This document shows positions 8,649 through 18,098 of a stretch of 64,000 bases of DNA, in pieces. Positions within the stretch are counted from its first letter, which is position 1. Each line of letters starts with the position of its first letter. The DNA comes from Acinetobacter gyllenbergii CIP 110306 = MTCC 11365. GTDB taxonomy: Bacteria; Pseudomonadota; Gammaproteobacteria; Pseudomonadales; Moraxellaceae. Both the position numbers and the translations under genes were made by a program. The stretch is from the NCBI RefSeq assembly GCF_000413855.1, contig NZ_ATGG01000008.1, positions 1 through 64,000 on the forward strand, read 5' to 3'. Below the pieces are notes generated by a model, which did no database searches, was not told where the DNA came from, and worked only from the letters and a program-made list of their open reading frames with translations.

Positions 8649-10130
8649 ATGAATGAAAAATTAAATGACACCCTGATGGCTTGGGTAAGTTTTTTCAATG
8701 ATCCTTTATGGGACTTCCTCGTTGTTTTCCTGCTTGCGGTCGGTATTTTCTATACTGTTGCAACAAAAGCAGTGCAGATTCGAATGTTCTTCCACAGTAT
8801 CAAGGTGATGAAGGGCAGTCGTACTAAAGGTGAAGATAAAGATTCACATGGATTGACACCATTTCAGGCTTTTGTAACGGGCTTAGCCAGTCGTGTCGGT
8901 GTCGGTAACATTGCGGGTGTAGCCATTGCCATTGCAATTGGTGGTCCAGGTGCGGTGTTCTGGATGTGGTTTACGGCGATCCTAGGGATGAGCTCAGCCT
9001 TTATTGAGTCTTCACTTGCGCAGCTCTTTAAGGTACGAGATAGCAATAGTAAGCAGTTCCGGGGTGGACCAGCCTACTATATTACTCAAGGCTTACGTAG
9101 CAAGACCTTTGGTGTAATCTTCGCGCTTGCCTTGATCTTTACCTATGGTTTCGTATTTAACTCAGTTCAAATCAATGCGATTGCCAATGCATCTTCTCAT
9201 GCATGGGGTTGGGACAAAGCCAATCTGGTTGCCCACTTAGGTGGTGTTGATCTCGAAATTTCATGGGTAGGCCTTGCACTGGTTGTTATGGTTGCCTTGG
9301 CAATTTTTGGTGGTATCAAACGTATCGCCAAATTCGCAGAAATGTTTGTCCCGCTCAAAGCAGGTCTTTACCTTGCTGTGGCGATGTATATTGCCATCAG
9401 CAACTATGAACTGCTACCTGGTATCTTTAAACTGATTTTCACTGAAGCATTCCAGTTTAATGCAGCAGCGGGTGGTTTCTTCGGTGCCATGATTTCGATG
9501 GCAATGATGCAAGGGATCAAGCGTGGCTTATTCTCTAACGAAGCGGGTATGGGTTCTGCACCAAACGCTGCAGCAGCATCGGATGTGAAACATCCAGTGA
9601 ACCAAGGCTTGGTGCAAATGCTTGGTGTATTCGTTGATACCTTTATTGTATGTACCAGTACCGCGATCATTATCTTGGTATCGGGTGTTTATCACGATGC
9701 GGGCTTTGTCGGAGTAGAGCTGACACAGCGTGCCTTAGAGACTCAAGTCGGACACTGGGGTGCTGACTTCCTAGCAGTGTTGTTATTCTTATTCTGTTAT
9801 TCCGCTGTACTTGGTAACTATGCCTATGCAGAAAGTAATGTGCAATTTATCAATAACAATCCTAAAGTGATGTTCATCTTCCGAATCTTTGTGTTGGTGA
9901 TGGTGTACTTTGGTGCAATCGGTAGTGTTCCACTGGTTTGGTCAATGGCTGACTTGTTCATGGGAATCATGGCGACCATTAACTTGATCGCAATTCTCTT
10001 ATTAACACCAATGGCACGCACTTTGTTGAAAGACTATACCTCTCAGTTGAAACGTGGCATTAAAGAGCCTGAGTTTAAGATTGATAACTATCCAGAATTA
10101 AAGAAAAAAGTTGATTCTGATATTTGGTAA
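8649..10130 (+). CDS. Alanine/glycine:cation symporter family protein
   Basis: A 493-residue AGCS-family transporter, which imports alanine or glycine with Na+ or H+. Family signatures are clear: FQAFVTGLASRVGVGNIAGV near residue 80, GGPGAVFWMWFTAILGMSSA just after it, and KRGLFSNEAGMGSAPNAAAA near residue 300. About eleven membrane segments are predicted. GTG 8646 and ATG 8649 are adjacent possible starts; ATG was preferred and there is no strong Shine-Dalgarno for either. An 18-bp palindrome lies just upstream. A strong bidirectional-looking terminator follows at 10157-10186. Confidence 0.92.
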   Translation: MNEKLNDTLMAWVSFFNDPLWDFLVVFLLAVGIFYTVATKAVQIRMFFHSIKVMKGSRTKGEDKDSHGLTPFQAFVTGLASRVGVGNIAGVAIAIAIGGPGAVFWMWFTAILGMSSAFIESSLAQLFKVRDSNSKQFRGGPAYYITQGLRSKTFGVIFALALIFTYGFVFNSVQINAIANASSHAWGWDKANLVAHLGGVDLEISWVGLALVVMVALAIFGGIKRIAKFAEMFVPLKAGLYLAVAMYIAISNYELLPGIFKLIFTEAFQFNAAAGGFFGAMISMAMMQGIKRGLFSNEAGMGSAPNAAAASDVKHPVNQGLVQMLGVFVDTFIVCTSTAIIILVSGVYHDAGFVGVELTQRALETQVGHWGADFLAVLLFLFCYSAVLGNYAYAESNVQFINNNPKVMFIFRIFVLVMVYFGAIGSVPLVWSMADLFMGIMATINLIAILLLTPMARTLLKDYTSQLKRGIKEPEFKIDNYPELKKKVDSDIW

Positions 10131-10156
10131 TGTCATCAAAGCAAACCTAAAAACAT

Positions 10157-10186
10157 AAAAAAAGCTCCTTTCGAGGAGCTTTTTTT
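10157..10186 (+). terminator. Intrinsic terminator of the alanine/glycine symporter
   Basis: GCTCCT (10164-10169) pairs with AGGAGC (10174-10179) around a TTCG tetraloop. Seven A precede it and seven T follow, so it could work in both directions. Confidence 0.9.
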
Positions 10187-10287
10187 ATGAAGTTTTTATG
10201 AAAAATACAAAAAAATGATACAGCATTTCAAATTGGCTAAGGCTAATATTTAGGCCTGAAATTAGGTGAATATGGCAATCGTGGCGT

Positions 10288-11268
10288 ATGAAGCAGCTTA
10301 AATTATGGATGTTGGGTCTTTCAATGGCGGTTTTGGCGGGTTGCCAAAGCACATCACATTTGAAACCCGTCATTGAGGATGCACAAGCGCAAGCTGTGAG
10401 CCAACCCTTTAATGCCATAAAACAGCAGCAAAAGCGCCCTGTGATTGCATTAGTGTTGGGTAGCGGTGGTGCGCGCGGTTATGCCCATATTGGTGTGATC
10501 GAAGTATTAGAACAGCAAGGCATTCGTCCAGATTTTATCGTGGGCACCAGTGCGGGCAGTATTGTCGGTTCAATCTATGCCAGTGGTAAAAGTCCGGCTG
10601 AATTACGCGATATTGCATTAAAGCTTAAAGCTAACGATGTGCGCGAAGTCAATGTCAGTCTAAAAGGCTTTTTTGATGGTAAAAAAGTGGAAGACTATAT
10701 CAACGAGCAAGTGCATAACCTGCCATTAGAAAAGATGAAAATCCCAATGTATGTGGTGGCAACCGAATTAAAAGATGGCACTCGAACCGTATTTAATTAT
10801 GGTAATACCGGGCAGGCAGTGCGGGCTTCTGCATCCATTCCAAGTATGTTTGTACCGACTAAAATTCATGATGTTGAGTATGTTGATGGTGGTTTAGTCA
10901 GTCCAGTGCCTGTTCAGGTTGCACGAGAGCTTGGTGCAGATGTGGTGATAGCAGTCGATATTTTGGCACAACCGATTCATACCGAGACCAGCAATGTCTG
11001 GGGCTTGTTTAACCAAAATATCAATATCATGCAAGGGCGTTTGGCTGAGGAAGAGCTGAAAGAGGCTGATATCGTGATTCAGCCCGATCTGCGTGAAAAA
11101 GCGCATATCTTTGATGTCAAAGGTCGAGAGATGACCATGCAAGCAGGGGTAGATGCTGCCAATGAAAAACTCGCCGAAATCCAATGGGCAATTCAAAGCA
11201 AAAGCTTCCCAACGCAAAGCGAGCAACAGGATATTGCCTTAAAAATGAGTACTGCAGCACCACGCTAA
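10288..11268 (+). CDS. Patatin-like phospholipase, predicted lipoprotein
   Basis: A 326-residue patatin-fold serine hydrolase of the RssA/NTE type. The lipoprotein signal ends in the lipobox LAGC with Cys19, so the enzyme is probably anchored in a membrane facing the periplasm. The oxyanion motif GSGGARG is at 58-64, the nucleophile elbow GTSAG has Ser88, and the catalytic Asp is in YVDGG near residue 196. Patatin-like enzymes hydrolyse acyl esters of phospholipids with a Ser-Asp dyad. The substrate is unknown. The gene stands alone between the amino-acid symporter and sbmA. The start ATG lacks a strong ribosome binding site but fits the signal peptide exactly. Confidence 0.9.
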   Translation: MKQLKLWMLGLSMAVLAGCQSTSHLKPVIEDAQAQAVSQPFNAIKQQQKRPVIALVLGSGGARGYAHIGVIEVLEQQGIRPDFIVGTSAGSIVGSIYASGKSPAELRDIALKLKANDVREVNVSLKGFFDGKKVEDYINEQVHNLPLEKMKIPMYVVATELKDGTRTVFNYGNTGQAVRASASIPSMFVPTKIHDVEYVDGGLVSPVPVQVARELGADVVIAVDILAQPIHTETSNVWGLFNQNINIMQGRLAEEELKEADIVIQPDLREKAHIFDVKGREMTMQAGVDAANEKLAEIQWAIQSKSFPTQSEQQDIALKMSTAAPR

Positions 11269-11495
11269 GCCTTTATTTTATGGATGTTGTAATGGGCTTA
11301 AGTGTTTGAGCCCATTTACTAAACTTATGTTCGTGCAAAAACAAATTGTAAATCATCTACAAAAAGCTATTAAAAAAGGAAAAAAACAGGTAAATAACTA
11401 CAAATCATTAAACTTTTTTATCAGACAGTTTTAAGTTTCAGGTCATAGGATGGCTTGTTCAAATAAATCGCTACATAACAAGGATTGTTAAACAG

Positions 11496-12689
11496 ATGTT
11501 TAAGTCTTTCTTTCCGAACCCGCGCCTATTTTTTATTTCAGTGATTGTATGGGGCGCTCTGAATATGCTGCTGTGGTACAGCGGTGGTCATAGCTGGGGT
11601 GAATATCTAGGTTTTCCTGCGGGCTACGCTAGTGCAGAGTTGCCAATTGGTGTTAGTCGTTTTTGGGCACCTTCTTCTCTTTGGTTTTATCTTTGGTTTT
11701 TTATCGCAACAGCATTATTTGCTGGTTTTTGGCGTATTTTCTCAGACAATAAATGGCAGCGCTGGTCGATCTGGGGCTCAGCTTTTATCTTGTTTAATAT
11801 CTGGTTCGCCGTACAAGCAAATGTTGCGATTAATGCTTGGTATGTACCATTTTGGGATTTAGTCCAAAGTATGCTTTCTGCCAAAGGTGGGGATGTTTTA
11901 GCACTTTATAAAGAGTTGGCAGTTTTTCTATGGATTGCTATGGTTTACGTTACTTTGGCAACGATCAATGTATTTTTTACCAGTCACTATGTCTTTCGTT
12001 GGCGTACAGCGATGAATGAATATTATGTTGAAAACTGGGAAAAATTGAGACATATCGAGGGTGCTTCACAACGTGTGCAAGAAGACACCATGCGTTTTGC
12101 AACCATTGTTGAAGATCTTGGTGTCGAGTTCATCAAAGCCATTATGACACTCATCGCATTCTTACCATTACTTTTTGTCTTATCAAATCATGTACCAGCG
12201 CTACCTATTATTGGAGAAGTTAAATATTCATTAGTATGGGCTGCTGTGATCTGGGCCGTTTTTGGAACCGTACTATTAATGATTGTCGGGATAAAATTGC
12301 CAGGACTCCAATTTAACAATCAGAAGGTTGAAGCTGCTTATCGTAAAGAGTTGGTTTATGGTGAAGATCATATCGAATATGCTCAGCCTGCAAAGTTAAA
12401 AGAGCTATTTGCTCAGGTAAGAAAAAACTATTTCCGCTTATATTTTCATTATTCTTATTTTAATTTGACTGCTAACTGGTATGGACAACTCGATATTTTA
12501 TATAAATTAGTCGTGTTATTCCCATCTATTTCAGCAGGTTTGTTAACCCTTGGTTTATTTCAACAGATACTGAATGTATTTAGTAATGTTCGAGATTCTT
12601 TTCAATATCTGATTAGTTCATGGAAAACGATTATTGAATTACTGTCGATTCATAAACGTCTGAAAGCCTTTGAAAAAATATTAGATTAG
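11496..12689 (+). CDS. sbmA: SbmA/BacA-like peptide antibiotic transporter
   Basis: A 397-residue protein closely resembling E. coli SbmA (406 residues) along its whole length. The start ([13 protein letters not shown]), the conserved [14 protein letters not shown], the [17 protein letters not shown] motif, [20 protein letters not shown], and [15 protein letters not shown] all match. SbmA is an inner-membrane proton-driven importer that takes up proline-rich antimicrobial peptides, microcins B17 and J25 and bleomycin. Like SbmA, this protein has the membrane domain fold of ABC exporters but no ATPase domain. The ATG is preceded by AAGGA at slightly long spacing. It is monocistronic, with a perfect terminator at 12711-12741. 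Confidence 0.93.
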   Translation: MFKSFFPNPRLFFISVIVWGALNMLLWYSGGHSWGEYLGFPAGYASAELPIGVSRFWAPSSLWFYLWFFIATALFAGFWRIFSDNKWQRWSIWGSAFILFNIWFAVQANVAINAWYVPFWDLVQSMLSAKGGDVLALYKELAVFLWIAMVYVTLATINVFFTSHYVFRWRTAMNEYYVENWEKLRHIEGASQRVQEDTMRFATIVEDLGVEFIKAIMTLIAFLPLLFVLSNHVPALPIIGEVKYSLVWAAVIWAVFGTVLLMIVGIKLPGLQFNNQKVEAAYRKELVYGEDHIEYAQPAKLKELFAQVRKNYFRLYFHYSYFNLTANWYGQLDILYKLVVLFPSISAGLLTLGLFQQILNVFSNVRDSFQYLISSWKTIIELLSIHKRLKAFEKILD

Positions 12690-12710
12690 TTTGAACAGTT
12701 TATATTAAGG

Positions 12711-12741
12711 AAGCCTTAGCTCGATGCTAAGGCTTTTTTAT
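12711..12741 (+). terminator. Intrinsic terminator of sbmA
   Basis: A perfect 10-bp stem, AAGCCTTAGC (12711-12720) with GCTAAGGCTT (12726-12735), a TCGAT loop, then a T-run. Confidence 0.92.
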
Positions 12742-12907
12742 TGCCAAAGGTTTTAACTCATTTGTGGTTTTTATGTGAAAAGTGAATATATATTGCAACG
12801 AAAATAACTTTATTTGATCAAAGTACTTCACTATAGTCGCTTGATAAAATTAATGATCTTTCATTTCTCTTTTGTATCGCTTAGAACCTAAATAAATAGG
12901 ATAAATC

Positions 12908-14959
12908 ATGAAACCTGTATTGCTCAAAAGTGCATTGGCGCTTGCACTGACGGCTTTTACTGCACATGTGTACGCAGACCCCGTAATTCAATCTTCTCCA
13001 ACGCAAAAAATCTCAGGCATAGACCAACAGTATATCGACCAAAGCGTGTCTGCCAATGATGACTTTTATAACTATGTAAATGGCACATGGTTAAAAGATA
13101 CGGAGATTCCGGCAGATAAATCACGTTGGGGCGCATTCAACGAATTACATGAGCTATCGACCAATCAGTTGCATACTATTGTTGAAGCGCTGAGTACAAA
13201 AAAATCGGCAACAGGAACAGTAGAGCAAAAAGTTTCCAGCCTATATGCCAGTTTTATGGATGAAAAAAACATTGAAGCACAGGGCATCACACCGTTAAGG
13301 CAAGAGTTGGCAGGTGTGGATGCGATTCAAAACAAACAAGACCTTGCTCAATTAATGGGGCATTTCTCACGTATCGGGGTTAGAACGCCGTTTGATATCA
13401 GTATTGATCAAGATATGAAACGCTCCGATGTGATGATTGCTGGTCTGGCACAGCGTCGATTGGGTTTACCAGATCGGGATTATTATCTAAAAGATGATCA
13501 GAAGTTTGTGGAAACGCGTGCCAAATATCTCAAGCATATTGAACGCATGTTACAACTGTCAGGTGATCAGCAAGCGGCACAGCACGCAAAAGACATTCTC
13601 AAGTTGGAAACGGATTTAGCTAAGATCCAGTGGAGCAATGTCCAGAATCGTGATTTATCTAAGCGTTACAATATTTATTCACTGAAAGACTTAAATAAGT
13701 TAAGCCATAACTTTGATTGGGATCGTTACCTCAATACGGTTGGCGTCAAAGACAAAATTCAGACCATTCAGGTGCATCAGCTCAGCTATTTCAAAGCGCT
13801 TGATCCAGTGATCAATAACACCCCTTTAAATGTGTGGAAAGCTTATTTTAAATGGAACTTGATCAGTAATTTTTCTCCGTTCTTAAACAAGGCTTTGGTC
13901 GATGAGAGCTTTGAGTTTTATGGTAAGACCTTAAGAGATGTTGCTGAACAAGAAGTGCGTTGGAAGCGTGGTGTACAAACCGTAAATGCGGTACTGGGCG
14001 ATGGGCTTGGAAAAATCTATGTGGAGAAACATTTTTCTGCGGATAAAAAGCAGCGTATGGATGCCTTGGTTCAGAACCTAATACAGGCTTATGATCAAAG
14101 CATTAGCCAACTGGACTGGATGAGTCCTGCAACCAAACTACAGGCCAAGAAGAAATTAGCTAGTTTATCGATTAAAGTCGGTTATCCAAACAAATGGCGT
14201 GATTACTCTGCGCTAGAGATCAAAGATGGCGACCTGATTGGCAATGTGATTCGTGCCAGAGAGTTTGAACATCAAGACAGTTTGGATAAGTTAGGTAAAC
14301 CTGTGGATCGTGATGAATGGTTTATGACCCCACAAACTGTAAATGCCTATTACAATCCATCCTCAAATGAAATTGTCTTTCCTGCTGCAATCTTGCAACC
14401 ACCGTTCTTTAATATCGATGCGGATGATGCGGTGAACTATGGCGGGATTGGCAGTGTGATCGGGCATGAGATCAGTCATGGTTTTGATGATCAGGGCAGC
14501 CAGTTTGATGAATTGGGCAATATGCGCAACTGGTGGACCAAGCAAGATCATCAGAAATTTAAAGCCAAAACACAGGCCTTGATTGCGCAATACAATGCCT
14601 ATGAACCAATCGCTGGCTATCACGTCAATGGTGAACTGACCTTGGGTGAAAATATTGCCGATAACTCAGGTCTATCGATTGCCTATAAAGCGTATCAAAT
14701 TTCGTTAGCAGGTAAGCCTGCGCCTGTGATCGAGGGGCGTACGGGTGAGCAGCGTTTCTATATGGGCTGGGCGCAAGTTTGGCGTGCCAAAACCCGTCAA
14801 GCACAAGCAATTGTGTATTTAAAAACAGATCCACATGCACCCGATAAAGTGCGTGCCAATGGGGCTTTAGTCAATCAAGCGCCGTTCTATGATGCTTTCA
14901 AGATCAAAGCAGGAGATAAAATGTATTTGGCGCCTGAAAAACGGGTCAGTATTTGGTAA
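12908..14959 (+). CDS. M13 (neprilysin-like) zinc metallopeptidase, exported
   Basis: A 683-residue peptidase of family M13, related to PepO and neprilysin, which cleaves short peptides. A signal peptide of about 23 residues ends near HVYADP. The N-terminal M13 helical domain begins with DDFYNYVNGTWLKDTEIP. The catalytic domain holds the NAYYNPSSNEIVFPAA motif, the zinc motif HEISH at 520-524, the third ligand in ENIAD (Glu581), and a C-terminal YLAPEKRVSIW. All key residues are present, so the enzyme should be active in the periplasm or at the cell surface. The start has AGGATAAATC upstream. It is monocistronic, with a terminator shared with the convergent chromate transporter genes. Confidence 0.93.
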   Translation: MKPVLLKSALALALTAFTAHVYADPVIQSSPTQKISGIDQQYIDQSVSANDDFYNYVNGTWLKDTEIPADKSRWGAFNELHELSTNQLHTIVEALSTKKSATGTVEQKVSSLYASFMDEKNIEAQGITPLRQELAGVDAIQNKQDLAQLMGHFSRIGVRTPFDISIDQDMKRSDVMIAGLAQRRLGLPDRDYYLKDDQKFVETRAKYLKHIERMLQLSGDQQAAQHAKDILKLETDLAKIQWSNVQNRDLSKRYNIYSLKDLNKLSHNFDWDRYLNTVGVKDKIQTIQVHQLSYFKALDPVINNTPLNVWKAYFKWNLISNFSPFLNKALVDESFEFYGKTLRDVAEQEVRWKRGVQTVNAVLGDGLGKIYVEKHFSADKKQRMDALVQNLIQAYDQSISQLDWMSPATKLQAKKKLASLSIKVGYPNKWRDYSALEIKDGDLIGNVIRAREFEHQDSLDKLGKPVDRDEWFMTPQTVNAYYNPSSNEIVFPAAILQPPFFNIDADDAVNYGGIGSVIGHEISHGFDDQGSQFDELGNMRNWWTKQDHQKFKAKTQALIAQYNAYEPIAGYHVNGELTLGENIADNSGLSIAYKAYQISLAGKPAPVIEGRTGEQRFYMGWAQVWRAKTRQAQAIVYLKTDPHAPDKVRANGALVNQAPFYDAFKIKAGDKMYLAPEKRVSIW

Positions 14960-14972
14960 TTCGAGATTCAAT

Positions 14973-14999
14973 AAAAAACCTGCATCAAGCAGGTTTTTT
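14973..14999. terminator. Bidirectional terminator, peptidase / chromate transporter
   Basis: AAAAAACCTGC (14973-14983) pairs with GCAGGTTTTTT (14989-14999) around ATCAA. T-runs on both strands serve both convergent transcripts. Confidence 0.9.
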
Positions 15000-15008
15000 A
15001 TTGGCATT

Positions 15009-15524
15009 TTAAAGGAAGGCGATTCCAAGTCCTGCGCCTGCGGCCATGACCCAAAGAGGATGAATCTTTTTAAACATGCCGAGAATCGCGGTCACAATTA
15101 CGATGACGACCAAAAGCAGGTTTTGTGCAGATGCATCGGCAATCAACCATGCACTGACCAGAACTAAGCCCACAGTAATCGGTTTCAGCGCTTTTTCAAA
15201 ACGTGCGCGTAACGGATTGGCTTTAAAGCGTTCCCAGAATTTCAGCGCATAAATGGTAATGATGGAAGAGGGGCCAAACTTCGCCAACGAAGTGACTAAT
15301 AAACCTGCTGGACCTGCGACATGCCAACCGACCAAAGGTACAATCATCATATTCGGACCGGGCGCAGCCTGTGCCATGGCAAACAGCGAACTAAACTGTT
15401 CTGCACTCATCCATTGATGCACGGTCACCACTTGGTGCTGCATTTCAGGCAGGATGGCATTACCTCCACCAAAAGCGAGTAGCGAAAGTTGAGTAAACAC
15501 GACAGCAAGGGTAATTAAGATCAT
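15009..15524 (-). CDS. Chromate transporter subunit (short-chain ChrA, C-terminal type)
   Basis: A 171-residue membrane protein corresponding to one half of a chromate-transporter (CHR) domain pair. The CHR signature is visible: FTQLSLLAFGGGNAILPEM, then MAQAAPGPNMMIVPLVGWHVAG, then five to six hydrophobic segments. It overlaps the preceding gene by ATGA, so the two are translationally coupled and probably form a heterodimer. Short-chain CHR pairs export chromate from the cytoplasm, though many members of the family have never been tested for substrate. The pair is divergent from a LysR regulator that probably controls it. Confidence 0.88.
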   Translation of the reverse strand: MILITLAVVFTQLSLLAFGGGNAILPEMQHQVVTVHQWMSAEQFSSLFAMAQAAPGPNMMIVPLVGWHVAGPAGLLVTSLAKFGPSSIITIYALKFWERFKANPLRARFEKALKPITVGLVLVSAWLIADASAQNLLLVVIVIVTAILGMFKKIHPLWVMAAGAGLGIAFL

Positions 15525-16093
15525 GATTTTTTTACTCCTAGAACCAGCATATTAATGCCCAGTAAAATCGCTAAAGTCAGGGCTAAGGGCAGCTTGATCC
15601 AGATCATAAACACAAAGGTCAGGCCGATGGTAAAAACGGTCAGATAGCTTTTTAAAATTGGCTTGAGCATCTTAAATCCAGTCGCAAACAGTAAGCCTGC
15701 GGCAGCCGCTGCCAAACCTTGAATCATGTGTTTAACAGCAGGGAGGTACTGAAAATGCTCATAGACCTGATAGATGATCAGCACAATTGCTGTCGGGGCA
15801 GAGATTAAGCCGAGGACGGAACTGATTGCACCTTTCACGCCTTGGAATTCCATGCCAATAGCGACGGCCATATTGATGATGTTACCGCCTGGCAATAATT
15901 GGCAGACACCCAGTAAGTCGGTAAATTTGCCAGCATCAATCCATTTATGTTCTTCAACGATAATGCGATGTGCCAGTGGCAAAACGCCACCAAAACCCAT
16001 CAGTCCCAATTTCATAAATCCCGTAAAAAGTGCCCTACAATCAGGAGCAGTCGCTAGTGGTTCACTCTCTATTGATAGGGCTTGGGTTTTCAT
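15521..16093 (-). CDS. Chromate transporter subunit (short-chain ChrA, N-terminal type)
   Basis: A 190-residue membrane protein, the partner half of the CHR pair. It carries the matching signature FMKLGLMGFGGVLPLAHRII, then GVCQLLPGGNIINMAVAIG. I chose ATG 16093 because AAAGGT precedes it at good spacing on the minus strand; the longer frame to 16153 would run into the LysR promoter and lacks a ribosome binding site. Its stop overlaps the start of the next subunit. Two separate half-size genes distinguish this from the fused 400-residue ChrA. Regulation by the divergent LysR protein is inferred from position only. Confidence 0.87.
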   Translation of the reverse strand: MKTQALSIESEPLATAPDCRALFTGFMKLGLMGFGGVLPLAHRIIVEEHKWIDAGKFTDLLGVCQLLPGGNIINMAVAIGMEFQGVKGAISSVLGLISAPTAIVLIIYQVYEHFQYLPAVKHMIQGLAAAAAGLLFATGFKMLKPILKSYLTVFTIGLTFVFMIWIKLPLALTLAILLGINMLVLGVKKS

Positions 16094-16193
16094 TGGATTA
16101 CCTTTCTGTTCAACCTTGTGAGCTATAGCATGAAAGATTTGTGGTATATTCACAAATGCTATTTTTGCCGTTATCTATACTTTCAAGGTATGT

Positions 16194-17093
16194 ATGATTG
16201 ATATTCATAAACTCAATGCATTCGTTGCTGTGGTGGAAGAAAGCAATATTTCCAAAGCTGCAGTTAGACTGCATATGCAACAGCCGCCATTGACCCGATT
16301 GATTAAAAGTCTGGAAGAAGAACTGGATACCGCGTTGCTCAAACGTCTGCCTCGAGGAGTGGAAGTCACAGAAGCAGGTAAGGCTTTATATCAGGAAGCG
16401 ATTACCATTTTGGCGCATGCTCAGTCGATTCCTAAACGGGTGAAAAACATTGCTCAAGGCTTGGAGGGGCAGATCAATATTGGCTTTACCAACTCCGCAG
16501 GCTTGCATCCTTTTTTACCTGCCTTATTACGTCAATTCCGGGAAAAGTTTCCTGCTGTCGCCATTCATTTGGAAGAAGACAGCAGTACCGCCTTAACCGA
16601 TGCAGTGATCAATGAAAAACTGGATATCGTTTTTCTACGCAAACCTGCGCCGATTCATGCCGCAGTACAAAGCATACATGTACTGGATGAGCCCCTGATT
16701 GTGGCTTTGCCGAGTAATCATCCTTTGGCTGAGCAAGAGGGGGCGATTCGTTTACTCGATTTAGAGCCGTATGAATTTGTGTTGTATCGCCGTATTGCGG
16801 GGCAAGACCTGTTTGATAATATTCTGGCAAATTGCTATCAGGCTGGGTTTAACCCGAATATTGTGCAAGAAGCACCACGTTTAACTTCGAGCCTGAATCT
16901 GATTGCAGCGGGGATTGGGCTATCAATCGTTCCTGCGTCAATTCAGGATTTCTGGAATAAGCAGATTGTGTATAAAGCGCTAGAAGCGAAAAAGCCGTGT
17001 ATCGCCCCGATTTATGCGATTTGTCGTGCCAAAGGCAATAGTGTTCGGGTAGAGCATTTTTTAAATCTACTTAAAGTCAGTCAAGCGGTTTGA
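16194..17093 (+). CDS. LysR-family transcriptional regulator
   Basis: A 299-residue LysR-type regulator. The N-terminal winged helix (residues 1-60) has the usual FVAVVEESNISKAAVRLHMQ and QPPLTRLIKSLEEEL pattern. An LTTR effector-binding domain of the periplasmic-binding-protein fold follows from about residue 90. It is divergent from the chromate transporter pair with about 100 bp between the starts, the usual arrangement for a LysR protein and its target; the effector is not known. The ORF ends 6 bp before the stop of the convergent exported protein gene at 17100. Confidence 0.9.
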   Translation: MIDIHKLNAFVAVVEESNISKAAVRLHMQQPPLTRLIKSLEEELDTALLKRLPRGVEVTEAGKALYQEAITILAHAQSIPKRVKNIAQGLEGQINIGFTNSAGLHPFLPALLRQFREKFPAVAIHLEEDSSTALTDAVINEKLDIVFLRKPAPIHAAVQSIHVLDEPLIVALPSNHPLAEQEGAIRLLDLEPYEFVLYRRIAGQDLFDNILANCYQAGFNPNIVQEAPRLTSSLNLIAAGIGLSIVPASIQDFWNKQIVYKALEAKKPCIAPIYAICRAKGNSVRVEHFLNLLKVSQAV

Positions 17094-17099
17094 AACGGC

Positions 17100-17849
17100 T
17101 CAATGGCTAAAGTGATAGAAGTTTAAAATTGGCCCAAGCAAGTGCTGTTGTGATTTATCCAGTGTTACGATGATTTCTCTAAAATTGAAGGTGTCCTCAT
17201 CGTGGTATTTCGCGACACCATGGGTTTTATTGTTGAAGTTCGGAATCTGATAGCTAAAGAAAGCCACATGTTTAGATGGATGGACCACGGTCACCAATTT
17301 TTTTGGGTCTTTATAGCCGCCAAACTCATTTTGAATACTCTCTTTTAACAGATTGGGAAAGTAAAGCGTGGCATTGGGCATACCACAACCGACACAAAAG
17401 GATGAATCGTATAATTCTATGGCCTGTTTTTGATTTGGACTCATCAGCAGGGCTGAACCCGTACCATTTGCGCCCGCACTTGCCTCCACATCATGCCAAT
17501 CTTTGGGTACAAGTACGGCACCAATTTCAGGTAGCGCCACTAATTTGAGTTGCTTGGCCTGATGTGTATCTAGCTTAAAGTCAAAATGGCAGCTTTTTGC
17601 GGTACAGCTTTTAAAGTCTTTTAATAGGCCCTCATCGGCAGGATTCAGTGCAGTGACCCCATAAAAGGGAACACGCACATCGTTGGCAAAGGACACTTCA
17701 CCTAAGGCATAAATTTGATTTTCGGCTTTTCGCTCTTGCGCTGTATTTGAAAATTTGGGAAAGATCGGCTTAAAGGTGCTGACCTCTGCATGAATTGAAG
17801 TGGCTGATAATGTGAATAAAACAGCAGAAATAGTGAGTGATGTTTTCAT
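17100..17849 (-). CDS. Exported protein of unknown function (possibly DUF4850)
   Basis: A 249-residue protein with a clear signal peptide ending near SIHAE (residue 22). The mature part is soluble and has four cysteines in two close pairs: CTAKSCHF near residue 83 and FCVGCGMP near residue 155. These would be disulfides or a metal site in the periplasm. It may belong to the DUF4850 family often seen in Acinetobacter, but I cannot confirm this by search. The gene is first in a run of small exported proteins extending to about 22.4 kb and has no evident operon partner. The start ATG at 17849 has no strong ribosome binding site. Confidence 0.75.
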   Translation of the reverse strand: MKTSLTISAVLFTLSATSIHAEVSTFKPIFPKFSNTAQERKAENQIYALGEVSFANDVRVPFYGVTALNPADEGLLKDFKSCTAKSCHFDFKLDTHQAKQLKLVALPEIGAVLVPKDWHDVEASAGANGTGSALLMSPNQKQAIELYDSSFCVGCGMPNATLYFPNLLKESIQNEFGGYKDPKKLVTVVHPSKHVAFFSYQIPNFNNKTHGVAKYHDEDTFNFREIIVTLDKSQQHLLGPILNFYHFSH

Positions 17850-18098
17850 TTTTAATGTGCATTTGAGGTTGAGATCAAATTAGCATATTGCTAGGGATAA
17901 ATATGTTTTTAAATTTAAACTAGCTTAGATTGAGCTAATCACATGATGTTCTTTCTATAATATCTTTCACGTTATAAATCAGATTTCATACTTTATGTTA
18001 ATTCAAACTTAATAGTTTATTTAATTAAATGGTGAAATTATGATGATTTAGAACAAACAATTATTATAGATATTGCCTTTTGTGATGCTGAGTCTGCG

